Shown here piece after piece: positions 6,643-13,266 of a stretch of DNA of 13,272 nt. Position 1 is the first letter of the stretch, and each line of letters opens with the position of its first letter. The translations under genes were made by a program, and so were the position numbers. Origin of the DNA: Bacteroidia bacterium. Lineage in GTDB: Bacteria > Bacteroidota > Bacteroidia > Bacteroidales > Rikenellaceae. The notes under the pieces are model-generated. The model searched no databases. It was not told the DNA's origin and saw nothing but the letters and a program-made list of their open reading frames with translations. The stretch is taken from positions 1 through 13,272 of the forward strand of contig BNXD01000041.1 in the NCBI GenBank assembly GCA_025999315.1. The letters run 5' to 3'.

Positions 6643-7572
6643 CTATTTGTTCACCTGAAACTTACGCTCTCCGTCGACAAGAAATCCCACCGTTTGACGG
6701 GCGGCGGCCAGACCGGCATTGATGTTGGCCTCGGCGGTCTCGGCGCCCATCTTTTTCTGGGTGGCGAAGACCCGTGTGCCGAACTTCTCGTTGAGAATGG
6801 CCTGCAGGTCGGCGGCGATGTCGGTGGCGTACTTCAAGTCGGGACGCTCGGTGAGCGCCTTGACCAGCCCCTCCTCGTCGATCACCTCCTTGCGGGCGGT
6901 GTTGACCAGTGTTCCCCCCTTGGGCATCAGCGAGAGCAGGCTCTGGCCGATCGACTTGCGGGTTTTGTCGGTGGCGGGGATGTGCAGCGAGACATAGTCG
7001 CTTCGGCGATAGAGCTCCTCGACGCTGTCGACCTCGGTTACTCCGTCGTGCGCGAAGATCTGCTTGTCGGCAACGAACGGATCGAAAGCCAGAACGGTCA
7101 TACCCATGGCTTTGCCATACTTGCCCACCAGACTGCCCACGTTGCCGTAGGCGTGGATGCCGAGCGTTTTGCCGCTGATCTCGCTGCCCGTGCCGGGGGT
7201 GAACCTGCCTCGCGCCATGTAGATCATCATGCCTATGGCCAGCTCGGCCACGGCGTTGGAGTTCTGCCCCGGGGTGTTCATCACCACGATGCCGCGCCGG
7301 GTGCACGCCTCCAGGTCGACATTGTCGTAGCCCGCCCCGGCGCGTACGACGATCTTCAGGTTGGGGGCCGCATCGACCACCTCGGCGGTGATCTTGTCGC
7401 TGCGGATGATGATGCCCTCCACGTCGGCCACCGCGCCGAGCAGTTGCGCCTTGTCGGTGTACTTCTCCAGAGCGACGGCCTCGAAACCGGCGCTCTCGAG
7501 GATATTGACGATCCCGTCGAGGGCGACCTTGGCAAATGGCTTTTCGGTTGCTATCAATATTTTCTTTCCCAT
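6643..7572 (-). CDS. serA: D-3-phosphoglycerate dehydrogenase, short form without ACT domain
   Basis: This enzyme oxidises 3-phosphoglycerate to 3-phosphohydroxypyruvate with NAD+, the first step of serine synthesis. The 309-residue protein holds a substrate domain with VVRAGAGYDNVD near 75-86 and a Rossmann domain with IHAYGNVG near 139-146, where the first Gly of GxGxxG is Ala. LVNTAR supplies the catalytic Arg227. It lacks the C-terminal ACT domain that mediates serine feedback in longer forms. The usual TPH-I-GA motif reads QKKMGA (272-277), so Lys274 replaces the catalytic His, as in the Lys-type short PGDHs described for Entamoeba and relatives. I chose ATG 7572 (MGKKILIATEKPFA) from family alignment. 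An in-frame ATG at 7641, just after the serC stop, would add 23 hydrophilic residues with no family match. It follows serC by 74 nt and precedes DUF1015 by 11 nt. Confidence 0.9.
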   Translation of the reverse strand: MGKKILIATEKPFAKVALDGIVNILESAGFEAVALEKYTDKAQLLGAVADVEGIIIRSDKITAEVVDAAPNLKIVVRAGAGYDNVDLEACTRRGIVVMNTPGQNSNAVAELAIGMMIYMARGRFTPGTGSEISGKTLGIHAYGNVGSLVGKYGKAMGMTVLAFDPFVADKQIFAHDGVTEVDSVEELYRRSDYVSLHIPATDKTRKSIGQSLLSLMPKGGTLVNTARKEVIDEEGLVKALTERPDLKYATDIAADLQAILNEKFGTRVFATQKKMGAETAEANINAGLAAARQTVGFLVDGERKFQVNK

Positions 7573-7646
7573 GATCAATGAGGTAAACTCTACTGTTCTT
7601 TCCTGTTTTTTCTTGTCGGTCAGGGTCTGTACAATGCCCATTACTT

Positions 7647-8720
7647 TTACTTTGCGTGTTGGGTCGCGAACTCCTTCATGCAGGCCACCAGTGCCTCGAC
7701 GCTCTCGAGCGGGAGGGCGTTGTAGCACGAGGCGCGAAAACCGCCCACCGAACGGTGTCCCTTGATGCCCACCATGCCGCAGCTCTTGGCATAGTCCATA
7801 AAGGCGTCGTTGAGCGCCTCATAGCCCGGAGCCATCACAAAGCAGATGTTCATCAGCGAACGGTCTTCTTTGGCGGTCGTGCCGACGAACAGCGGATTGC
7901 TGTCGATCTCGCCGTAGAGCAGGTCGGCTTTCTGGCGGTTGAGCTTCTGGATAGCCTTTACCCCGCCTATCTCCTTGAGCCACTTGAGGGTCTCCTTCAG
8001 CACGAAGATCGGGAAGACCGGAGGGGTGTTGTACATCGAATCGTTGTCGATATGGTTTTTGTAGTCGACCATCGAGGGGAGCGTGCGGGTGCGTTTGTCG
8101 AGAAAATCCTCGCGCACGATCACAAAGGTAACCCCGGCAGGGCCCATGTTCTTCTGAGCGCCGCCATAGATGAGGGCATACTTCGACACGTCGACCGGAC
8201 GGCTCAGAATATCCGAGCTCATGTCGGCCACCAGGGGCACCGGGCTGTCGATGTCGGTGTGATATTCGGTGCCGTAGATGGTGTTGTTGGTGGTGATGTG
8301 CAGGTAGTCCAGATCGGTCGGGATGTCAAACCCCTTGGGGATATAGGTGAAGTTCTTGTCCTCGGACGAGGCGAGGGTCACCGTTTCGCCGAACAGCTTG
8401 GCCTCCTTGATCGCCTTTTTGGCCCATACGCCGGTGCTGACGTAGCCCGCCTTGCGGTTGAGAAAGTTGTAGGGGATGTGGAAGAACTGGGTGCTGGCGC
8501 CGCCGCCCAGAAAGAGTATCTTGTGGGTGTCGGGCACCTCGAGCAACTCGCGCAGCAGATCGTTGGCCTGGTCGTTGACCGCCTCGAAATCTTTGGTGCG
8601 GTGCGATATTTCGAGGATCGAAAGGCCTGACCCCTCGAAATCCAGCACCGCTTTGGCGGCATTCTCGATGGCTACCCGGGGCAGTACGGACGGTCCCGCG
8701 TTGAAATTGTGTTTTTTCAT
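7647..8720 (-). CDS. serC: Phosphoserine aminotransferase
   Basis: This enzyme transfers an amino group from glutamate to 3-phosphohydroxypyruvate, giving O-phosphoserine, using pyridoxal phosphate. The 357-residue sequence begins [13 protein letters not shown], the classic SerC N-terminus. It has EISHR with Arg42 near 38-42, [10 protein letters not shown] at 71-80, the PLP-lysine context [12 protein letters not shown] with Lys190, and the C-terminal substrate block [15 protein letters not shown] at 321-335. The length is normal and no key residue is missing. ATG 8720 fits the family start; the 13 codons that remain open upstream do not. It is the first gene of the minus-strand serine unit, driven by a TAnnTTTG promoter about 44 bp upstream. 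The same family can serve in pyridoxal phosphate synthesis, but here the neighbour serA points to serine. Confidence 0.96.
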   Translation of the reverse strand: MKKHNFNAGPSVLPRVAIENAAKAVLDFEGSGLSILEISHRTKDFEAVNDQANDLLRELLEVPDTHKILFLGGGASTQFFHIPYNFLNRKAGYVSTGVWAKKAIKEAKLFGETVTLASSEDKNFTYIPKGFDIPTDLDYLHITTNNTIYGTEYHTDIDSPVPLVADMSSDILSRPVDVSKYALIYGGAQKNMGPAGVTFVIVREDFLDKRTRTLPSMVDYKNHIDNDSMYNTPPVFPIFVLKETLKWLKEIGGVKAIQKLNRQKADLLYGEIDSNPLFVGTTAKEDRSLMNICFVMAPGYEALNDAFMDYAKSCGMVGIKGHRSVGGFRASCYNALPLESVEALVACMKEFATQHAK

Positions 8721-8763
8721 ATAGGTATTATGTAGGTTTGATTGCAGGTGAGGTAACAAACTG

Positions 8764-8796
8764 CAAATTTATTGTTTTTTCGCCAATCGAGCCAAG
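8764..8796 (-). promoter_or_regulatory. Candidate Bacteroidetes-type promoter for serC-serA-DUF1015
   Basis: On the minus strand TAAATTTG at 8771-8764 is a perfect TAnnTTTG -7 element. CTTG at 8796-8793, one base off the TTTG -33 box, lies 21 nt upstream. Transcription would start about 8758, giving a leader of about 38 nt before the serC ATG at 8720. Confidence 0.6.
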
Positions 8797-8813
8797 TGTT
8801 TGCCGATTTTTCC

Positions 8814-8821
8814 TACATTTG
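8814..8821 (+). promoter_or_regulatory. Candidate Bacteroidetes-type -7 element for yicC-gmk
   Basis: TACATTTG is a perfect TAnnTTTG match 23 bp before the yicC ATG. The -33 region at the expected distance (about 8790-8794) is not TTTG; a TTTG at 8799-8802 is too close. The leader would be about 20 nt. The -33 region overlaps that of the divergent serC promoter, so the two promoters may compete or be coordinately affected. Confidence 0.5.
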
Positions 8822-8844
8822 CAGATAAAAAAATTTACGACAGC

Positions 8845-9729
8845 ATGATCAAATCGATGACAGGATACGGCAAGGGGGAGGTCTCCGTTGCCGGCAAGAA
8901 GATCACCGCCGAGTTGCGCTCTTTGAACAGCAAACAGTTCGACCTTTCGTTGCGCATGCCCCAGCAATACCGGCAGTGGGAGTATGAGTTGCGCAACATG
9001 CTCTCGCGCAGTGTGGGGCGCGGCAAGGTCGAGCTCGTCCTGTCGGTCGACTCCTCGGCGCGAAGCCCGGCGGCCGCCGTCGACCGCGCGTGTTTCGAGG
9101 ACTACTATGGCCAGCTGATCGACATGGGAGGCGCCATGGGCCTCGACATGAACAACATAAATGTTACGGCGGCCCTGATCCCCGCCCTTTTGCGCATGCC
9201 CGAAGTGGTGAGCGCCGAGGTTGCGCGCGTGCCCGACCAGGAGCGTCTGGCGGCTATCGAAGCCGTCGGTGGGGCGGTGGAGGCCCTCGATCGTTTTCGT
9301 CTGGCCGAAGGGGCGGCGCTGATAGCCGACCTGCTGGGGCGCGTCGACCTGATCATGGAGCTGCTGGGCGGCATCGCCCCCTTCGAGGCTGCGCGCGCCG
9401 ACGCCATACGCAGCCGCATACGCGAGCAGATCGAGTCGATGGGCCTGAAGGTGGACCATAACCGCCTCGAGCAGGAGATGATCTACTATATCGAGAAGAT
9501 CGACATCACCGAGGAGAAGGTCCGACTGGCCAACCATTGCGACTACTTTCGCACGGTGGCCGCCGGCGAACAGGATGCCGGACGCAAGCTGGGTTTCATA
9601 GCCCAGGAGATGGGGCGCGAGATCAACACCCTCGGCTCGAAAGCCAATCAGGTCGACATCCAGAAGACGGTGGTCGAGATGAAGGATCAGCTGGAACGCA
9701 TCAAAGAGCAGGTACTCAATATATTGTAA
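8845..9729 (+). CDS. yicC: YicC family protein (putative endoribonuclease)
   Basis: A 294-residue YicC protein. The N-terminus MIKSMTGYGKGE is the family hallmark, and the C-terminal DUF1732 part has the most conserved block QEMGREINTLGSKAN near 254-268, followed by VVEMKDQLERIKEQVLNI. E. coli YicC has been reported to act as an endoribonuclease in small-RNA turnover, so an RNA-processing role is plausible here. The ATG at 8845 fits the family start; 15 codons open upstream are not conserved and would overlap the promoter. The frame ends 7 nt before gmk, the common yicC-gmk pairing. The long open frame on the opposite strand is a shadow produced by GC-rich codon use. Confidence 0.94.
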   Translation: MIKSMTGYGKGEVSVAGKKITAELRSLNSKQFDLSLRMPQQYRQWEYELRNMLSRSVGRGKVELVLSVDSSARSPAAAVDRACFEDYYGQLIDMGGAMGLDMNNINVTAALIPALLRMPEVVSAEVARVPDQERLAAIEAVGGAVEALDRFRLAEGAALIADLLGRVDLIMELLGGIAPFEAARADAIRSRIREQIESMGLKVDHNRLEQEMIYYIEKIDITEEKVRLANHCDYFRTVAAGEQDAGRKLGFIAQEMGREINTLGSKANQVDIQKTVVEMKDQLERIKEQVLNIL

Positions 9730-9736
9730 AACACAT

Positions 9737-10321
9737 ATGTCTTCAGACGACAATCAGGGCCGTATCATCATCTTTTCGGCTCCCTCGGGGGCGGGCAAGA
9801 GCACCATCATACGTCATCTGCTCGGGGTGTTTCCACGGTTGGAGCTCTCGGTTTCGGCCACCTCGCGTCCGCCGCGCGGCGAGGAGCGCGACGGGGTGAA
9901 CTATCACTTCCTCTCGCCCGAGCAGTTTCGCCAGGGGGTCGAGAGGGGCGATTTTGTCGAGTGGGAGGAGGTCTACAACGGCGCTTTCTATGGCACGCTG
10001 CACTCCGAACTCGAGCGCATCCATCGCTGCGGACACATCATCGTCTTCGACATCGACGTCAAGGGTGGCGTGAGGCTCAAACGGCTCTTCGGCGAGCAGG
10101 CCCTCTCCATATTTATCATGCCTCCCTCGGTGGAGACGCTGCGCGAGAGGCTCGTAAGGCGCGGCGAGGACAGCCTCGGGGACATCGACGAGCGTGTGGC
10201 CAAGGCGTGCGCAGAGATCGCTGTCGCGCCGCAGTTCGACTGTGTGCTGTGCAACGACTCTCTCGCCGATGCCCTCTCCGCCGCCGAAAAGGTGGTAAGT
10301 GAGTTTATCGAAAGGGATTAG
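9737..10321 (+). CDS. gmk: Guanylate kinase
   Basis: This enzyme phosphorylates GMP to GDP with ATP in the cytoplasm. The 194-residue sequence has the P-loop APSGAGKST at 15-23 and the GMP-binding region SVSATSRPPRGEERDGVNY near 38-56. FVEWEEVYNGAFYGT follows near 74-88, then FDIDVKGG near 103-110 and the lid region RLVRRGEDS. The length is typical of bacterial Gmk (about 190-210). It starts 7 nt after the yicC stop, so it is co-transcribed. A GC hairpin (GCGCG/CGCGC at 10332-10347 followed by TTTCT) begins 10 nt after the stop and may partly end this transcript. Confidence 0.96.
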   Translation: MSSDDNQGRIIIFSAPSGAGKSTIIRHLLGVFPRLELSVSATSRPPRGEERDGVNYHFLSPEQFRQGVERGDFVEWEEVYNGAFYGTLHSELERIHRCGHIIVFDIDVKGGVRLKRLFGEQALSIFIMPPSVETLRERLVRRGEDSLGDIDERVAKACAEIAVAPQFDCVLCNDSLADALSAAEKVVSEFIERD

Positions 10322-10539
10322 TATCCGCTGCGCGCGTAGCTCCGCGCTTTCTAAACGCGAGACGCGACGGGTGGTTCAAAAATTGCCGCAGGTCCGAGCG
10401 GATAGCGACGCACCTGTTCGCCGACCGTTAGACCCTTTGGGGCTAAAAGGGAACCGACGCTCGCAGCGGGACTCAATAGACCTTCAACACAAGGTCAAGC
10501 TTAAAGTATCAGCTCCGACAAACCATCCCGGCAAAATTT
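10322..10539 (+). other. Intergenic region between gmk and nadD with several short hairpins
   Basis: No credible gene lies here. I see a GCGCG/CGCGC stem at 10332-10347 followed by TTTCT. At 10428-10451 there are two mutually exclusive stems, TTAG-A-CCC with GGG-CTAA (10428-10446) or CCCTTT with AAAGGG (10433-10451). A perfect GACCTT/AAGGTC hairpin with a 6-nt loop sits at 10479-10496. The pattern could be a terminator plus leader of nadD, a structured RNA or a decayed dispersed repeat. No TAnnTTTG promoter element was found. Confidence 0.4.
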
Positions 10540-11112
10540 ATGACACGCACAGCTCTGTTTTTCGGATCGTTCAATCCCATCCACCTGGGGCACATCGCCA
10601 TCGTGCGCCATCTGCTCGAGAGCGGGCTGTGCGACGAGTTGTGGCTGGTGGTCTCGCCGGGCAATCCGCTCAAGGAGCCCTCCGTGCTGGTCGATGCCGA
10701 CCGAAGGCTCGAGATGACGCGCCTGGCGGTCGATGCGGCGGGTCTGGGCGGGAAGGTTCGGGTGTCGGATGTCGAGTTTGCAATGCCGCGCCCTTCCTAC
10801 ACCATCGACACGCTCGAGCGTCTGGAGCGCGACCACCCCGACAGGGAGTTTATGCTGCTGGCGGGCTCGGACATCACAGGGCAGCTGGAGCAGTGGAAGG
10901 ACTATCGCAAGCTGCTGGACCGCTACACGATCCTGATCTATCCGCGGCCGGGCTATCCTGTCGTGAAGTTTGCCGACCGGGTGGTTGTGCTGGAGGACGC
11001 GCCGCAGTCGGAGTGCTCGTCGACCCGGGCGAGGGGTGGGGCAGAGCAGATGCTCCAACCCGAAGTGAAGAATTATATAAAAACGCATAAACTGTGGACA
11101 GAAAGCAAATAG
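10540..11112 (+). CDS. nadD: Nicotinate-nucleotide adenylyltransferase
   Basis: This enzyme adenylylates nicotinate mononucleotide to deamido-NAD in NAD synthesis. The 190-residue protein shows the nucleotidyltransferase motif GSFNPIHLGH at 9-18, PSYTIDTL near 85-92, GSDITGQLEQW at 109-119 and the C-terminal ATP motif SSTRAR at 160-165 (usual form SSTxIR). Compared with other Bacteroidetes NadD proteins I know, about four residues seem missing just after this motif. The length is otherwise normal. The ATG at 10540 precedes the conserved block directly. Its 3' end overlaps the next gene by 19 nt, which links it to the TPR-ddl-DUF3109 unit. Confidence 0.95.
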   Translation: MTRTALFFGSFNPIHLGHIAIVRHLLESGLCDELWLVVSPGNPLKEPSVLVDADRRLEMTRLAVDAAGLGGKVRVSDVEFAMPRPSYTIDTLERLERDHPDREFMLLAGSDITGQLEQWKDYRKLLDRYTILIYPRPGYPVVKFADRVVVLEDAPQSECSSTRARGGAEQMLQPEVKNYIKTHKLWTESK

Positions 11113-11339
11113 AATATCGCATAATCGAGCTCGACCGCGCCTTGGCCGAGACCCCGGACGATGCGACGCTCTATCTGGAGCGTGGCAAACTTCACTACAA
11201 ACTCGGGAAGATGGACCGTTCGCTCAACGACTTTGTGCGTGTGCGCGAGATAGCCCCCGACAACGTCGAAGCGGGCGAATATGTCGATATGATCAGCGAG
11301 ATTTTTGAATTTCACTACAAGGATATTTACAACCCATGA
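11094..11339 (+). CDS. Small tetratricopeptide-like protein
   Basis: An 81-residue protein starting at GTG 11094, inside the last 19 nt of nadD, and ending in a 4-nt ATGA overlap with ddl. No ATG occurs in frame until about residue 40, after the first conserved-looking helix, so the GTG start is preferred. Residues about 22-56 fit one TPR-like helix pair (DATLYLERGKLHYKLGKMD followed by a second helix), preceded by a helix with RIIELDRALAE. It is acidic, has no signal peptide and is probably cytosolic. TPR units mediate protein contacts; no partner is evident. The tight packing argues that it is a real, co-translated gene. Function unknown. Confidence 0.78.
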   Translation: MDRKQIEYRIIELDRALAETPDDATLYLERGKLHYKLGKMDRSLNDFVRVREIAPDNVEAGEYVDMISEIFEFHYKDIYNP

Positions 11340-12340
11340 AACTCGATATTGCACTTTTGGCCGGGGGCGACTCCTCCGAACGCGAGGTGTCGCTGGGCAG
11401 CGCGGCCACCGTTGCCGCAGGGCTCGACAGTTCGCGCTACAACGTATGGACGATCGATGTCCGGGGCCGCGACTGGCATTATACAGCCCCCGACGGCAGA
11501 TGTTACCCTGTCGACCGCAACGACTTTTCGCTCACCGTCGACGGCCGGCATATCCCTCTGCGCTATGCGCTTGTGATGATCCACGGCACGCCGGGCGAGG
11601 ACGGGCGCATGCAGGGCTATCTCGACATGATGGGGGTGCCCTATTCGTCGTGCTCGCAGTTGAGCTCGGCGATCACCTTCGACAAACAGTGCACCAAGCT
11701 GGCTGTGGCTGCGGCGGGCATAGCCGTGGCTCGCGGACGCCTGATCGCTGCGGGCGAGACGGTCGACCCTGCTGCACTGGCCTCCGGGCTGGGGCTGCCG
11801 ATGTTTGTCAAACCCAACGCCAGCGGCAGCAGCTGTGGCGTGGCCAAGGTCAAGAGCATCGAGCAGATAGCCCCGGCCATTGCCGCGGCGCGCGAGGAGA
11901 GTCCTGAAGTGTTGGCCGAGGCGCAGGTCGTGGGGCGCGAGTTCGGCTGCGGAGTGCTGGTGGCTGGAGGCAGGGAGTATCTGTTGCCGGTAACGGAGAT
12001 CGTCTCGCGGCGCGAATTCTTTGATTATCAGGCTAAATACACCGATGGCCTCTCCGAAGAGATCACCCCGGCCATGATCGACCCCCGGCTGACCGAGACG
12101 CTCCAGCGCATGGCCCTGACGGCCTACCGGGCGTGCCGCTGCCGCGGGGTGGTCAGGATCGACTTTATCGTTACCCCTGAGGGTCAGCCGTTTCTGATAG
12201 AGGTCAATTCGATCCCCGGCATGAGCGGCGGCAGCATCATCCCCAAACAGCTCTCCGCCGCGGGGATGACCGTCGGCGGGCTTTACGACCTGATCATCGG
12301 CGACACCCTCGCCTCTGTCGATCCTTCTGCCGAGCGATGA
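11336..12340 (+). CDS. ddl: D-alanine--D-alanine ligase
   Basis: This ATP-grasp enzyme joins two D-alanines for the peptidoglycan stem peptide. The 334-residue sequence has GGDSSEREVSLGSA (Glu15), HGTPGEDG at 83-90, KPNASGSSCG at 159-168, DYQAKY with Tyr235, and the metal-binding end RIDF (Asp276), IEVNSIPGM (Glu289, Asn291). Glu15, the Ser of the GSS motif and Tyr235 match the E. coli DdlB triad Glu15/Ser150/Tyr216, so D-Ala-D-Ala rather than D-Ala-D-Lac specificity is expected. The long insert at about 44-75 (WHYTAPDG...) is usual for Bacteroidetes Ddl. It overlaps both neighbours by 4 nt (ATGA), consistent with translational coupling. Confidence 0.96.
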   Translation: MKLDIALLAGGDSSEREVSLGSAATVAAGLDSSRYNVWTIDVRGRDWHYTAPDGRCYPVDRNDFSLTVDGRHIPLRYALVMIHGTPGEDGRMQGYLDMMGVPYSSCSQLSSAITFDKQCTKLAVAAAGIAVARGRLIAAGETVDPAALASGLGLPMFVKPNASGSSCGVAKVKSIEQIAPAIAAAREESPEVLAEAQVVGREFGCGVLVAGGREYLLPVTEIVSRREFFDYQAKYTDGLSEEITPAMIDPRLTETLQRMALTAYRACRCRGVVRIDFIVTPEGQPFLIEVNSIPGMSGGSIIPKQLSAAGMTVGGLYDLIIGDTLASVDPSAER

Positions 12341-12909
12341 TCGAGCTGGACGACAAGCTGATAAGCGAGGATGTGCTCACCGTCCGTTTTCGGTGCGACC
12401 TGGCCCGCTGCAAGGGTATGTGTTGTGTGGAGGGCGATGGCGGGGCCCCGCTCGAGGAGGACGAGATCGACATTCTCGAGGAGCAATACCCTGCATTCAA
12501 GCCGTTTATGACCCCGGAAGGGATCGCCGCCATCGAGCGCGAGGGATTTTTTGTCGTGGACGGGACGGGCGAGCTGCTGACGCCTCTGGTCGACGGGTGC
12601 GAGTGCGCCTACTCGCGTCGCGAAGGCGATGTTACGCTGTGCGCCATCGAAGCGGCCTTCAACAATGGAGCCACCTCTTTTCGCAAGCCCCTCTCGTGCC
12701 ACCTGTACCCCGTCCGCCTGATCCGCTTCGGCGACGGCCGCACGGGGCTCAACTACCACCGCTGGGAGATATGCCACAGCGCTCTGCAATGTGGCGGGCA
12801 GGAGGGTGTTCCGCTCTACCGTGCGTTGCGCGAACCACTGATCCGGTGCTTCGGCGAGGAATTTTTTGAGGCGTTGGGCCAGGCGGAAAAGTTTCTGACC
12901 GGCGGTTGA
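12337..12909 (+). CDS. DUF3109 family Cys-rich protein
   Basis: A 190-residue protein that I recognise as DUF3109, widespread in Bacteroidetes. It has eleven cysteines in clusters: Cys20, 25, 29 and 30 (FRCDLARCKGMCC), Cys88 and 90, Cys102, Cys121 (PLSCHLYP), Cys146, Cys152 and Cys171. The spacing recalls the YkgJ-type Fe/Zn-binding cysteine clusters, so a metal- or cluster-binding role is inferred. It has no signal peptide or membrane segment. The ATG overlaps the ddl stop by 4 nt. It is the last gene of the unit; the next 363 bp contain repeats and no credible gene. Function unknown. Confidence 0.9.
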   Translation: MIELDDKLISEDVLTVRFRCDLARCKGMCCVEGDGGAPLEEDEIDILEEQYPAFKPFMTPEGIAAIEREGFFVVDGTGELLTPLVDGCECAYSRREGDVTLCAIEAAFNNGATSFRKPLSCHLYPVRLIRFGDGRTGLNYHRWEICHSALQCGGQEGVPLYRALREPLIRCFGEEFFEALGQAEKFLTGG

Positions 12910-13028
12910 CATGCTGCGCTCTTCGGGACCGGAGCGGGCGAGCCTGACGGCGCTCGACCTCTCTGCCGAGGTGCTTCTCGACGCTCGAAGCGAGAGCAGA
13001 GACCGCTTGCGGACTACGGCCGAGGTAG

Positions 13029-13069
13029 CGCGAGGAAGGCAAGCGTCCCTCTGCTTGCTTTCCTTCGCG
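13029..13069. repeat. Long GC-rich hairpin downstream of the DUF3109 gene
   Basis: The left arm 13029-13044 (CGCGAGGAAGGCAAGC) pairs with 13053-13069 (GCTTGCTTTCCTTCGCG) across an 8-nt loop. The stem has about 16 pairs, including one G-T pair and one single-base bulge. It lies 120 nt after the stop codon and has no T-run after it, so it is more likely a repeat element or RNA-stabilising hairpin than a standard terminator. Confidence 0.5.
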
Positions 13070-13164
13070 GGCGTCTTTCTGCCCGCCAACAGCAGGAGAA
13101 AGGCAACGCTGCCCGGGAAGACTTTGCTCAGCATGACATATTACTTGAGTTCGGCTTTTATGTC

Positions 13165-13266
13165 ATGTCACCCTGAGCGAAGCCCTTTTCATGTCACCCT
13201 GAACGAAGTGAAGGGTCTCGGCAATGTTGTTAAATCGATCATTTTTGAGATACTTCGACTTCGCTC
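13165..13266. repeat. Dispersed CACCCTGA(G/A)CGAAG extragenic repeat, two direct copies plus an inverted arm
   Basis: ATGTCACCCTGAGCGAAG at 13165-13182 and ATGTCACCCTGAACGAAG at 13191-13208 differ by one base. The second copy continues TGAAGGGTCTC, and its segment 13202-13219 is an imperfect reverse complement of 13247-13266 (GAGATACTTCGACTTCGCTC). I recognise this sequence type as a common intergenic repeat in Bacteroidetes and other bacteria. The element probably continues past the right edge. Confidence 0.7.

Noticed and set aside
7573..7728. N-terminal extensions of SerA to 7641 or 7728
   Set aside because: The extension to 7728 overlaps serC out of frame. The 7641 start remains possible but adds 23 residues without family match, so 7572 is preferred.
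8728..9753. Minus-strand frame of 341 codons opposite yicC
   Set aside because: It is antisense to the conserved YicC sequence and shows no recognisable domain; GC-rich codon use leaves it open by chance.
10299..11090. Plus-strand frame of 263 codons across the gmk-nadD gap
   Set aside because: Most of it is nadD in another frame; the first third is low-complexity Arg/Ser-rich translation of the hairpin-rich gap.
11336..12340. D-Ala-D-Lac specificity (vancomycin-type ligase)
   Set aside because: The residue equivalent to E. coli DdlB Tyr216 is Tyr235 and the Glu15 and Ser triad members are kept, which indicates ordinary D-Ala-D-Ala ligase; no van genes are nearby.
12283..13134. Minus-strand frame of 283 codons opposite DUF3109
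   Set aside because: Antisense to the Cys-rich DUF3109 gene. The N-terminal hydrophobic stretch LLLLAG comes from the repeat region and no family motif is present.
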